Assembly (NCBI RefSeq): GCF_000325705.1 | Contig: NC_019904.1 | Span: 1 to 64,000, forward strand | Length of the DNA stretch: 64,000 nucleotides | DNA from: Echinicola vietnamensis DSM 17526 | Lineage (GTDB): Bacteria; Bacteroidota; Bacteroidia; Cytophagales; Cyclobacteriaceae | Direction of reading: 5' to 3' | Shown here: positions 55,156 to 63,925 of the stretch, one piece after another | How the letters are laid out: each line of letters starts with the position of its first letter | Numbering within the stretch: position 1 is the stretch's first letter | Notes under the pieces: model-generated | What the model was told of the DNA's origin: nothing | Databases searched by the model: none | What the model saw: the letters and a program-made list of their open reading frames with translations, nothing else | Program-made: the position numbers and the translations under genes

Positions 55156-56148
55156 ATGATTCGGCGCCTTACCTGTTTACTTTTCGTATTGATGACAAGC
55201 ATTCAATGTGCTTTGGCTCAGGACAACATGTCCGACATTGTGCCCGACACTGTCCTTATCAATGGCGATACACTGGTGATGCTAGGCGATAGCCTCATTA
55301 TTAGAGAAGAAGTAAGGCCTACTTTCTGGAAAACTGGAGGCAATTACAACCTCAGTGTCCAACAGGTAAGCTTATCCAACTGGGCTGCGGGTGGTGCCAG
55401 TTCTTTCGCACTGAACACAGGAGTCAACCTATTTGCCAACTACAAGAAAAACAATAAAATTTGGGAAACATCCCTATCCGTTAACTTTGGTTTTAACAGG
55501 CAATCGGACCGGGCCTATAAAACCCGAAAGACCAATGACAACTTCAAGTTTGTCAGTAAATATGGCCGGGAATTATCCAAGGGTTTTTACTTGTCCACCC
55601 AACTTGAAGCCAGGACACAGCTATTGGAAGGTTATAAATATTTTAAAGAAAGCGGCTCCGACTTGGAGTCCAGGAATTTGATATCCGATTTTCTCAGCCC
55701 CGGATATGTCCAGTCCTCTACCGGTTTGAATTACCAAAAAGAAAAGGATGGCTTTAAGTTTTCTTCTATCCTATCCCCTTTTACTGGCCGATTCACGATT
55801 GTTCTTAACGATTCCCTGAGTCAAGCAGGTGCTTTTGGCATTGTCCCAGGCGACAAGGTAAAGCCGGAAGCAGGTGCATCCCTGGGTACTTCCATCGATA
55901 TGCGCGTAATGGAAAACATCAACTGGAAAGCCGACCTAAACCTCTTCTCCAACTACGGAAAATTTGGCAACATGGTGGTCAACTTTAACTCTACCATCAG
56001 CATGAAAGTCAATAAATATATCAGCACTAGGGTGGAAACGGTCCTGATCTATGATGAAAATGTCTTCATTGAAATGGATGATGGCAGTAAATCCAGGGCA
56101 GTACAGCTCCAAAATCTCATCAATTTCGGTTTGGGAATCGACTTTTAA
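55156..56148 (+). CDS. DUF3078 outer-membrane-associated protein
   Basis: A 330-residue exported protein (signal peptide MIRRLTCLLF through CALAQD). The mature part is a series of beta strands with FWKTGGNYNLSVQQVSLSNW near the start, the DUF3078 signature, and ends with an aromatic strand LINFGLGIDF, as in outer-membrane beta-barrels. It was therefore probably inserted in or attached to the outer membrane. The longer frame from 55036 would overlap the preceding gene and hide the signal peptide, so I use the ATG at 55156. Its stop shares 4 bases with the end of the tau frame of dnaX. Confidence 0.9.
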   Translation: MIRRLTCLLFVLMTSIQCALAQDNMSDIVPDTVLINGDTLVMLGDSLIIREEVRPTFWKTGGNYNLSVQQVSLSNWAAGGASSFALNTGVNLFANYKKNNKIWETSLSVNFGFNRQSDRAYKTRKTNDNFKFVSKYGRELSKGFYLSTQLEARTQLLEGYKYFKESGSDLESRNLISDFLSPGYVQSSTGLNYQKEKDGFKFSSILSPFTGRFTIVLNDSLSQAGAFGIVPGDKVKPEAGASLGTSIDMRVMENINWKADLNLFSNYGKFGNMVVNFNSTISMKVNKYISTRVETVLIYDENVFIEMDDGSKSRAVQLQNLINFGLGIDF

Positions 56149-56728
56149 AAATCCGTCTCCAACCCAAACCTTTTTTGGAGTTCCTTCAGGGCTGGGGACT
56201 TTTTGGTCAGGTAAGCCAGCTTATCGGAGGAAGTATAAAGTTTAGCTTCCTCGCTGACCGCATCTTCTTTGACCTCAAAATCAATTTCGACAAAGTCATT
56301 TTCCAATTTTCTTCGGAACACCCCAACCAGTTCTGGACGTAATTGCGCAAATCGATGCTCCTGTAGCTCTCCGTTTAAGAAAAACTTCACGGTCGTTTCA
56401 TTCACCTCAAAAGGCTGCTTGAGCAATGTACTTTCTATAAGCCGTTTCTGCTGCTTATAGTGCGCCACGACATCCTCCAAAACGGCACCTACCTTACCTT
56501 TGTCAAAAGGGGTACTTTTGGTGGCTTTCTGATCATTTGATTGCTTCTGGGCTTCCGCTTTGGGTGTTTGCTTTCTTTCTTCTTCTTTGCTCTTAACGTG
56601 ACTTTTTACTTCGGAAAGGCTGGCAGGAATTGCCATCGTTCTCTTGACCTCTGTTTTGGGGGCAGTCGATGTTTCAGAAGGTTTTTCTTGATGACTCGCT
56701 GATGGAGATTTTTGCTTAGCTAGTCTTT
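56145..56728 (-). CDS. dnaX: DnaX tau-specific C-terminal region, reached by -1 shift at an A-run
   Basis: In the -1 frame relative to the dnaX start, sequence is open from the A-run (56726-56735) to the stop at 56145. It encodes 193 residues after the shift: a Lys/Glu/Ser-rich linker (RLAKQKSPSASHQEK onward), then a folded C-terminal domain (about 90 residues, with FLNGELQEHRFAQLRPEL and FEVKEDAVSEEAKLY). No ATG serves it credibly except the internal one at 56636, which lies in the linker. Full tau would be 574 residues. This is the region that in other bacteria binds DnaB and the polymerase alpha subunit. The feature is inferred, not separately transcribed. Confidence 0.72.
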
Positions 56729-57868
56729 TTTTTTTGCCTCTTCCCTTGCCACGGCAGCTAACGATATGGCCTGGGGCAATTTGGCCAACTTCATCAACGC
56801 CAGCTCCACATGAAGCCTTTGGTTCTTACTTCCCTTATAATGGATATCGCATTGGTTGCAAATATTCAGTGCAGAAAGTAAAAAGGACAGGTTGGATTTT
56901 GCAGACTGCTCGATATAGCGTTCTTGGGCACTATCAGAAACCTGCAGCAATTCAACGGTCGCCGCATCCTTGCAAACCATCAGGTTTCTAAAATGCTCGC
57001 TCAGCCCAACGATAAAATTATGTCCATCGAATCCTTTTTTAAGGATTTCATCAAAAATCAACAGTACGTTTGAAACACTTTCCGCCAACAGGGCATCTGT
57101 GACCTTAAAATAATAATCGTAATCCAAGATATGGAGATTATTAATCGTCTCGGTATAAGTCAGCTTATTTCCTGCCGAATACGTCACGATCAGGTCAAAG
57201 ATCGAAAGGGCATCCCGCAATGCCCCATCCGCCTTGGCCGCTATCAACCGCAATGCCTCATCTTCATAGGAAATATCCTCCTCAGAAGCGATGTATTTTA
57301 AATGCTCGGCAATATCCTTGATTTGAATTCGGTTAAAATCAAAGATCTGACAACGCGAAAGAATGGTCGGAATGATCTTATGCTTTTCTGTAGTCGCCAA
57401 AATAAAAATGGCGTATTTTGGAGGCTCCTCCAGTGTTTTCAGAAAAGCATTGAAAGCTTGCGTAGACAGCATGTGCACCTCATCGATGATGTAGATTTTA
57501 TAACTGCCTTTTTGAGGTGCATACCTTACCTGATCCACCAAGTTTCTGATATCATCTACGGAGTTGTTGGAAGCAGCATCCAACTCATGGACGTTAAAAG
57601 AGCTATTGGTATTGAATGCCTTACATGATTCGCACTCGTTACAAGCTTCAAAGTCATCGGAAAGGTTTTCACAATTGATGGTTTTTGCAAGGATCCTTGC
57701 GCAAGTCGTCTTCCCTACCCCACGTGGCCCACAAAACAGGAATGCCTGGGCCAAATGGTTGTTTTTAATGGCATTTTTAAGGGTAGTGGTAATGTGCTGC
57801 TGCCCCACCACACTTTTAAAATTGGAAGGTCTATATTTTCTTGCTGAGACTACAAAATTTTCCATCAC
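56720..57868 (-). CDS. dnaX: DNA polymerase III clamp loader subunit gamma (dnaX zero-frame product)
   Basis: DnaX is the AAA+ ATPase of the clamp loader, opening and loading the beta clamp. This 382-residue zero-frame product has Walker A FCGPRGVGKTTCARIL (about 45-60), the four-cysteine zinc module CENLSDDFEACNECESC (about 66-82), Walker B-type IIDEVHML and the SRC motif SRCQIFDF. Domain III follows to about residue 360. It ends AREEAKKKD right after ten A residues (56726-56735). The stop comes 3 bases beyond the run, so the short form is gamma-like and slippage gives tau. In E. coli and Thermus the two forms arise by frameshift or slippage at an A-run; this site looks the same. Confidence 0.93.
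   Translation of the reverse strand: MMENFVVSARKYRPSNFKSVVGQQHITTTLKNAIKNNHLAQAFLFCGPRGVGKTTCARILAKTINCENLSDDFEACNECESCKAFNTNSSFNVHELDAASNNSVDDIRNLVDQVRYAPQKGSYKIYIIDEVHMLSTQAFNAFLKTLEEPPKYAIFILATTEKHKIIPTILSRCQIFDFNRIQIKDIAEHLKYIASEEDISYEDEALRLIAAKADGALRDALSIFDLIVTYSAGNKLTYTETINNLHILDYDYYFKVTDALLAESVSNVLLIFDEILKKGFDGHNFIVGLSEHFRNLMVCKDAATVELLQVSDSAQERYIEQSAKSNLSFLLSALNICNQCDIHYKGSKNQRLHVELALMKLAKLPQAISLAAVAREEAKKKD
56726..56735 (-). promoter_or_regulatory. dnaX: Slippery A10 run, probable programmed frameshift or slippage site
   Basis: On the minus strand the codons read GAG GCA AAA AAA AAA GAC TAG in the zero frame. A -1 slip (or one extra A added by the polymerase) continues as AGA CTA GCT AAG in the open tau frame. 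The immediate downstream stop and the long conserved-looking -1 frame are what one expects of a programmed site. Confidence 0.75.
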
Positions 57869-57955
57869 CGCAAGATATAAAATTCCTAGAATTTAGAAGG
57901 GCTAAACACCCAAAATCCACACCGAAATAAATCAACTCTCTGATAAACACCGTCT

Positions 57956-59830
57956 TCAATTTAACCGATCCAAAACATGGTACCGAGAGGTATTGCTGAC
58001 GTATTCGGGCACAATATGCTTAATATGTCTGACAATTTCAGTGTCCGAACTTAAGATTAACAATCGCTCAAAAAACTCTATTTGATAATTCACCTTACTG
58101 AAAGCCATATCGCCCATTTTCACCACTCGGATTTTGGGATGGTGGGTGATCTGTAGCTGCTCTGAATGACACAGGAGCTCTTCGTGCAACTTTTCACCTT
58201 CACGTAGTCCTGTAAATACGATTTTGATGTCTTCTCCTATTTTTTTATCGCTTAACTGGATCATTTTCTTGGCCAGATCCAGGATCTTCACAGGCTCTCC
58301 CATATCAAAAATAAAAATTTCGTTTCCAGTGGACATCGCTCCAGCCTCAAGTATCAACTGACAAGCCTCACTGATGGTCATGAAATACCTTGAAATATTG
58401 GGATCGGTGACCATAACAGGCCCTCCTTGTTCAATCTGCTTCTTAAACAGTGGGATGACAGAGCCATTGGACCCTAGCACATTTCCAAACCGGGTAATGG
58501 CAAATTTTGTGACTTGGCCCTTTTCCACATCAAGATACCTGCTCAAAGCTTGGATATAAATTTCCGCTATCCGCTTGGACGCCCCCATTACATTGGTCGG
58601 GTTTACCGCCTTGTCCGTACTGACAAAAACAAACTGACTTACATTATGCAGCACCGACAAGTCCGCAAGATTTTTGGTGGCCAGCACATTACTGGTAACA
58701 GCCTCCTCTGGATAGTTCTCCATCATGGGAACATGTTTGTAGGCGGCTGCATGGTATACAATAGCAGGTTTGTACATTTTGAAAATACGATCCATCTTTT
58801 TGGCATCTCGAATATCTGCCAAGATAGGCTTGATTTGGCTTTTCCAACGACCACTCCTAAACTCTTGCTCTACGTCATAAAGCGCTGATTCCGCTTTATC
58901 CACCATAATCAATAAGGCTGGCTTATGCTCGATAATCTTACGGCACAACTCACTCCCTATGGATCCTGCGGCCCCGGTCACCATGACCACCCGATCTGAG
59001 ATTTGGCTGAACACCGCTGGGTTATCCAGTGATATTTCAGGTCGGGACAGTAAGTCTTCGATTTTGATTTGCCGAATCTTACCCACGTTAAAACCTCCCT
59101 TCACCCATTCGTCAATGGATGGCACGACACTTACCTTGATCCCCAGCTGCAAACATTCCTCAATAATTTCCTTTTTCCTTCTTGGGGAAATGCACATAAT
59201 AGAAATCAATAAATCAGAAATGGCATGATCTCTCTGGAGGGTTTTGAGCCGATCCAGTCCATGATAAACAGGTATCCCGCCAATGCTTCCTCCTGCTTTC
59301 TGCATATCATCATCCAAGAAGGCATGGATCTTTTGATTGGATCCGACTTGGCTTCCTAAAACCGTTTTGGACAGCCTCCCCGCTTCACCAGCCCCGAAAA
59401 TCACAATATGCTTTTGTGGCTGTTTTTTCTTTAAATACATCCCATAGAACTCCTTGACAAACAATCGATATAAAGACATGAAAAAATACGCTAAAAGCGC
59501 ACCTATAACGAGTACAGAAATAGGCACGAAGGGAGCCTTTAGCACCAGCTTTTCTGTCACCAAACAGGCTAGAGATGCTAGCATAAGTGCTACCATGACG
59601 GTATGCGCCACTAAAGCGAAATTTCCTATCCGTGATCTACTTCCAAGCCACTTCTCCTTTTCCGTCAAAAGCATCGCTCCTACTCCTAAAAACATAAAAA
59701 GCAATCCACTATCCAAAACTGGATACTGATGGATAACTTCCCACTCAAAATTAAATCTTAAAAAATATGCAAGGACAATGGAATGAAATAGAATCACCGA
59801 ATCAATTGTACGGGTGATCCATTTTATCAT
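57956..59830 (-). CDS. FlaA1/CapD/WbpM-family nucleotide-sugar dehydratase/epimerase
   Basis: A 624-residue membrane-anchored NDP-sugar 4,6-dehydratase/5-epimerase for surface polysaccharide. The N-terminus has four transmembrane helices (about 8-125), then a CoA-binding-like Rossmann domain (GAGEAGRLSKTVLG about 147-160) and the catalytic SDR domain with VTGAAGSIGSELCRKII (about 285-300). The catalytic segment STDKAVNPTNVMGASKRIAE has Met in place of the usual Tyr (SMK type), as in FlaA1 and WbpM. It heads the polysaccharide region, with the sugar transferase gene upstream on the same strand. Confidence 0.93.
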   Translation of the reverse strand: MIKWITRTIDSVILFHSIVLAYFLRFNFEWEVIHQYPVLDSGLLFMFLGVGAMLLTEKEKWLGSRSRIGNFALVAHTVMVALMLASLACLVTEKLVLKAPFVPISVLVIGALLAYFFMSLYRLFVKEFYGMYLKKKQPQKHIVIFGAGEAGRLSKTVLGSQVGSNQKIHAFLDDDMQKAGGSIGGIPVYHGLDRLKTLQRDHAISDLLISIMCISPRRKKEIIEECLQLGIKVSVVPSIDEWVKGGFNVGKIRQIKIEDLLSRPEISLDNPAVFSQISDRVVMVTGAAGSIGSELCRKIIEHKPALLIMVDKAESALYDVEQEFRSGRWKSQIKPILADIRDAKKMDRIFKMYKPAIVYHAAAYKHVPMMENYPEEAVTSNVLATKNLADLSVLHNVSQFVFVSTDKAVNPTNVMGASKRIAEIYIQALSRYLDVEKGQVTKFAITRFGNVLGSNGSVIPLFKKQIEQGGPVMVTDPNISRYFMTISEACQLILEAGAMSTGNEIFIFDMGEPVKILDLAKKMIQLSDKKIGEDIKIVFTGLREGEKLHEELLCHSEQLQITHHPKIRVVKMGDMAFSKVNYQIEFFERLLILSSDTEIVRHIKHIVPEYVSNTSRYHVLDRLN

Positions 59831-60059
59831 TATTACTATGTTTGCTTAAAAATGTTACAATTATTGGTGAAAATCAATAATTATATCATAAAAAAGATCC
59901 TATAAAGTTGCTGATCTAACAACATATCACAATGTAGTATTAATTAAACACACAAAAAACATTTGGAAAAACACTTTTTGGTATTCATAACCTAAAATGA
60001 GTGAATCTAAAAAAATCGCACTGCAAAATAAATATCAAGCCTGATACTCCAGTGCTCTT

Positions 60060-60662
60060 CTATTCATGGCCTCGAAATGGAGCTACATATTCTTCCTCCG
60101 TGTAGACATCTTTCACGTCAAATGGTTTCCTTACAGACTTGACCAAAATCCTAACGTCCAGCTTAAAGCTTATTCGGTTAACGTATTCCAGGTCATAAGC
60201 AAATTTTTCTTTCCAACTGATCGTATTTCTACCATTTACCTGCGCCAGCCCCGTAATGCCTGGTTTAACAGCATGGCGCTTTGATTCTTCCTTGCTGTAC
60301 AAAGGAAGATAATCCACTAACAAAGGCCTGGGACCGATTAAACTCATATCACCCAAAGCAACATTCAGAAACTGTGGAAGTTCATCCAAGGAAGCCTTCC
60401 TCAACCATCTACCTAAAAGCGTTAAACGCTCCTTATCAGGCAACAGATCCCCATTGGATTGAACTATGTCTTTCATGGTTCGTAGCTTAAAGATTTTGAA
60501 GATCTTCCCTCCTTTCCCTATTCTATCCTGAACAAAAAAAGGGTTTCCCTTAAAGTCTATGGCCAATATGACAGAAAGGGGGATTAGTAAAGGTAAGGAT
60601 AGGATAAGTCCTGACCACCCCACCAACAAATCAATCGATGGCTTTAATATCCTACGATACAT
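60060..60662 (-). CDS. PglC-like sugar (phosphoglycosyl) transferase
   Basis: A 200-residue monotopic phosphoglycosyl transferase that moves a sugar-1-phosphate to undecaprenyl phosphate, starting a polysaccharide or glycan. It has the N-terminal reentrant hydrophobic segment (about 9-32), FKLRTM, the catalytic Asp-Glu in KASLDELPQFLNVALGDMSLIGPRP and the C-terminal GLAQVNGRN. Its start overlaps the stop end of the aminotransferase gene by 11 bases. No acetyltransferase lies between them. Confidence 0.94.
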   Translation of the reverse strand: MYRRILKPSIDLLVGWSGLILSLPLLIPLSVILAIDFKGNPFFVQDRIGKGGKIFKIFKLRTMKDIVQSNGDLLPDKERLTLLGRWLRKASLDELPQFLNVALGDMSLIGPRPLLVDYLPLYSKEESKRHAVKPGITGLAQVNGRNTISWKEKFAYDLEYVNRISFKLDVRILVKSVRKPFDVKDVYTEEEYVAPFRGHE

Positions 60663-61785
60663 GATGGGATGACTTTTCGAGAAACTCTAATATACCGGAT
60701 GAAACAAAAGCCACATCTTCATAGGTCAAGCCATTGCCTGATGGTAGACACAGGCCATTTTTAAAATACTGCTCCTCTACTCCATCTCCATAATAGGCAC
60801 ATGAACGATAAAATGGCTGTAAATGCATAGGTTTCCATACTGGTCTGGATTCGATATTTTTACTTTCGAGAAATTCCCTAAGCTGCTCAGCTTGTCCCGC
60901 ACATGGCAATGTAATGGCCGTCAACCAACGGCTACTGGTGAGGTTATGGTTACTTTCCTGAAATGCTACACCCCTTTCGGACAGAAAAGAGGAATACCAC
61001 TCAAAAACACGTCTTCGTTGATCAAGTTTTTCTTGTAATTGATCCATTTGACTACAACCTAATATGGCATTGAGGTTACTAAAGGCATAATTATATCCCA
61101 ACTGACTATGCTCATAATGTGGAGCCGGATCCTTTGCCTGTAGGGCTAAAAAATTAGCCTCATGTATCTTTTCTTCACTTTTAGTCAACAGTGCTCCGCC
61201 TCCCCCTGTGGTAATGATTTTATTGGCATTGAAAGAATAAACACCGTAGTCGCCTATCGTTCCACAAAACTGACCATCTACAGAAGCACCCAAAGCTTCT
61301 GCTGCATCTTCGACAACAGCCACACCATAATAATTGGCAATTTCCATGATCGCCTTCATGTTGGCCGGCATTCCAAAAACATGCACCGGTATGACAGCCC
61401 TTACGCGTCCCCCCTTACTTTTTCTATCCTCCAATGCGGCTTCAAGGTGTTTCGGAGACATATTCCATGTCTCTCGCTCACTTCCCACAAAAACAGGAGT
61501 AGCTCCCAGGTACTTTATGGGGTTTGCAGAAGCGGAAAAGGTTAGGGATTGGCACAAAACTTCATCTCCAGGTTGAACTCCTGCCATTCTTAAAGCCAAA
61601 TGAAGCGCTGCGGTACCTGAGGAATAAACACCAATATGATCACACCCAGTATATCCCTGAAGCTTTGCTATGAAGGAATAAACATATGAACCTTGATAGC
61701 CCACTTCTCTTCTTGATAAAGCTTCACGCACTTGATCTGTAATATCCTCACTAAAGACTGGTTCAGAAAGCTTGACCCTTGCCAT
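60652..61785 (-). CDS. DegT/DnrJ/EryC1/StrS aminotransferase (PglE-like)
   Basis: A 377-residue sugar aminotransferase transferring an amino group from glutamate to a nucleotide-linked keto-sugar. It shows VYSSGTAALHLALRMAGVQPGDEV, SFTxSAN-like LTFSASANPI, VEDAAEALGA and the PLP lysine in YSFNANKIITTGGGGAL (about 186). It overlaps the sugar transferase gene by 11 bases. Together with the FlaA1-like dehydratase it could make a UDP-4-amino-4,6-dideoxy sugar. Confidence 0.93.
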   Translation of the reverse strand: MARVKLSEPVFSEDITDQVREALSRREVGYQGSYVYSFIAKLQGYTGCDHIGVYSSGTAALHLALRMAGVQPGDEVLCQSLTFSASANPIKYLGATPVFVGSERETWNMSPKHLEAALEDRKSKGGRVRAVIPVHVFGMPANMKAIMEIANYYGVAVVEDAAEALGASVDGQFCGTIGDYGVYSFNANKIITTGGGGALLTKSEEKIHEANFLALQAKDPAPHYEHSQLGYNYAFSNLNAILGCSQMDQLQEKLDQRRRVFEWYSSFLSERGVAFQESNHNLTSSRWLTAITLPCAGQAEQLREFLESKNIESRPVWKPMHLQPFYRSCAYYGDGVEEQYFKNGLCLPSGNGLTYEDVAFVSSGILEFLEKSSHHVS

Positions 61786-62048
61786 AAACGATTAGGTGAA
61801 ATTTGTAGGTTACTAAATAATAAAAAATACCAACACAAATCACAAAAACAATGATTTTATAATGAAAAAATATTCAGTCGTTTACAAATCAGGCTTTCCC
61901 TATCTTAAGGAATCACCAATTAAAAATTCATCAATTAGAAGAGTATTTCGGAACTAACGCATTCACAAACACACATAAAAATTGATCCATTAGCCAGTAT
62001 AACGGAATTCCATCATCGAAAAAACAATCTATACTTGAAGGTAAAGAC

Positions 62049-63203
62049 TTAATTCAAATTAACATCTTCTTGCCTAAGCACCTTTTCATCAATCTTCACC
62101 TTGGCCCTCATACCATGATAAGAACGTTGCGCCAGTACTCTAGGAGAGCAGCGGACAATTTGTTTCACCCTTCGAAGTGTCAACCTATCCAGAACTACTC
62201 CTCCGGCCACTACCAACACCATGAGCGTCGGCAACATCACAATATCCGGCAGTTCATTAAATACCACCATCAAAACGATAAACCCAATCTTAACAGCACC
62301 TAAAATGATGGCCACCTGATCATGCCTAAAGCCCATTCTCATTAGGAAATGGTGAACATGGCTTTTGTCTGCGGTCATCGGGGAAATACCTTTTCTAGCC
62401 CTCTTGACAAATACACGCAAGGTATCGTAAAAAGGAACTATCAACAATGCTGCTGCTGTAGCTAATGGAGCGTGAAATTTAAAACTGTCTGCAGGAATGG
62501 CCACATTACTTTCAATAAATTTAATGCATAAGACAGATAAGGCAAACCCTAAAGTCAAAGAACCGGTATCCCCCATGAAAATTTTTGCGGGATGCCAATT
62601 ATAAACCAAGAAGGATAAAACGGCTCCTACAAATGTAAATGCGATAAAACCATACGTAGTATGACCGGAATAGAGAAACCATCCGCCAAGCCCCAAAAAG
62701 GTAATGATACTTAATGTTCCGGCAAGACCATCCAGTCCATCAATAAGGTTAAACGCATTCGTCAGTCCAATAATAGCGAATATGGTCAGCGAGTAACTGA
62801 ACCAAAGTGGCAGTTCATAAACTCCCATTAATCCGTAAAAATTGGATACCCTCACATCACCTAAAACCACCACGGTGATCACAGCTATCAATTGCCCAAT
62901 GAGCTTTTGATATGCCGTCAATTCGACCAAGTCGTCTCTCAAACCAAGAATAAACATGATAGACAATCCCAAAAGGAAAAATCTGATTTCTACCAATTGC
63001 AGGTAGTTCAACCAAATGAGAATCCCTCCTAAAAGCCCAATGAAAATGGCAATCCCTCCCATAGAGGGCACTGAATATTTATGGATCTTTCTACCTCCCG
63101 GCTTATCCAATAAATTTCCTTTTTTTATGAGAAATATTAGCAAGGGTGTTAATATAATCCCTATGAAAAAAGCAGTCAGTACAGAAAATAATACTAATAG
63201 CAT
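62049..63203 (-). CDS. WecA/TagO-like undecaprenyl-phosphate sugar-1-phosphate transferase (MraY superfamily)
   Basis: A 384-residue polytopic enzyme with about ten or eleven transmembrane helices. The conserved Asp motifs are visible: LGLRDDLVEL, NAFNLIDGLDGLAG, FMGDTGSLTLGF and the HVHHFLMRMGF region near the C-terminus. It transfers GlcNAc-1-phosphate, or a similar sugar, to undecaprenyl phosphate. It may start a glycan different from that of the PglC-like enzyme. It is separated from the aminotransferase gene by 263 bases of AT-rich DNA. Confidence 0.93.
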   Translation of the reverse strand: MLLVLFSVLTAFFIGIILTPLLIFLIKKGNLLDKPGGRKIHKYSVPSMGGIAIFIGLLGGILIWLNYLQLVEIRFFLLGLSIMFILGLRDDLVELTAYQKLIGQLIAVITVVVLGDVRVSNFYGLMGVYELPLWFSYSLTIFAIIGLTNAFNLIDGLDGLAGTLSIITFLGLGGWFLYSGHTTYGFIAFTFVGAVLSFLVYNWHPAKIFMGDTGSLTLGFALSVLCIKFIESNVAIPADSFKFHAPLATAAALLIVPFYDTLRVFVKRARKGISPMTADKSHVHHFLMRMGFRHDQVAIILGAVKIGFIVLMVVFNELPDIVMLPTLMVLVVAGGVVLDRLTLRRVKQIVRCSPRVLAQRSYHGMRAKVKIDEKVLRQEDVNLN

Positions 63204-63771
63204 AGAAAAGTATTAAAGGTAATCAATATGTAAAACTTGGCATCGGTGAAGGCTTCACCATTCTTAAATCATCAACAAACAGCTAAGAATATTAATATTC
63301 TTTTTCTATTTTTCAAATATACTAATTTTTTATCAAATTCCTCGATTGTAACAATTCATTAATATTGCTTTACTCAGAATTTCAACTATTTAAGGCAATG
63401 GAGATACGTCTCTTTTCAAGATAAAACGCTATTTCTGGGAACCAGGGTTTATCCTCATGGGGAATACAGATCCCCTGCCTGAAAAACTTCCATGAACACA
63501 AGGAATCTGGTTAGGTAGCATATCCGATACCTGGCCTCGGAGAGCCGGCACATCCATAGCCATGAGTTTCTCCCATGATAAATCAACCCGTTCAGTGCCA
63601 ATAGCGGGATCAATCATTTAACGGTATGAAGTATCCATTCATAAGAAGATGTCAATATTCTCTCCCAAAAAATATACCCTGAACCCTTCCTATCCGTGCC
63701 CATCCGTGGCAAGGCACATGTCCGGCAATCATAAGTAGGCAGATCCCCAACACTTTGGAACCTGCACAAAA
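63204..63771. other. Intergenic stretch between WecA-like gene and 5S rRNA
   Basis: About 570 bases with no gene I can support. An 18-bp perfect palindrome AAGAATATTAATATTCTT lies at 63285-63302, about 80 bases upstream of the WecA-like start; it could be an operator. A 62-codon frame at 63429-63617 has no recognisable family and looks like chance or a remnant. Confidence 0.45.
63285..63302. promoter_or_regulatory. 18-bp perfect palindrome upstream of the WecA-like gene
   Basis: AAGAATATTAATATTCTT is a perfect inverted repeat without spacer, in an AT-rich region about 80 bases ahead of the minus-strand WecA-like gene. It may be an operator or just an AT-rich coincidence. Confidence 0.35.
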
Positions 63772-63804
63772 AAGAAAAGGCCCTTCCGCAGTTGCGGAAG
63801 GGCC
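63772..63804 (-). terminator. Terminator of the rRNA operon
   Basis: A 12-bp perfect stem (GGCCCTTCCGCA/TGCGGAAGGGCC) with a 2-base loop is followed on the minus strand by TTTTCTTTTTT. It lies about 8 bases past the 3' end of 5S. Confidence 0.88.
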
Positions 63805-63811
63805 TGTATAA

Positions 63812-63925
63812 AAGCGGGCGGCGACCTACTCTCCCGGGTGTAACCCCAGTACCATCGGCGCGACAGGGCTTAACTTCTCTGTTCGGGATGGGAAGAGGTG
63901 GATCCCCCGTGCCGTACCACCCTAA
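63812..63925 (-). rRNA. rrf: 5S ribosomal RNA
   Basis: On the minus strand the sequence begins TTAGGGTGGTACGGCAC and includes the universal loop region CCATCCCGAACAGAGAAG and AAGCCC, then GGGAGAGTAGGTCGCCGCCC at the 3' end. GGGTGG at the 5' end pairs with CCGCCC at the 3' end to close helix I. The exact ends are estimated to within a few bases. The spacer towards 23S (63926-64000) is AT-mixed; 23S is outside the window. Confidence 0.92.

Noticed and set aside
56145..56636. Separate gene for the 163-residue protein after dnaX
   Set aside because: Its ATG lies mid-linker, the frame is open further upstream to the A-run, and its content fits the tau C-terminus.
63429..63617. 62-codon open frame near the 5S gene
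   Set aside because: No recognisable domain, no ribosome-binding or promoter signal, in otherwise gene-free DNA.
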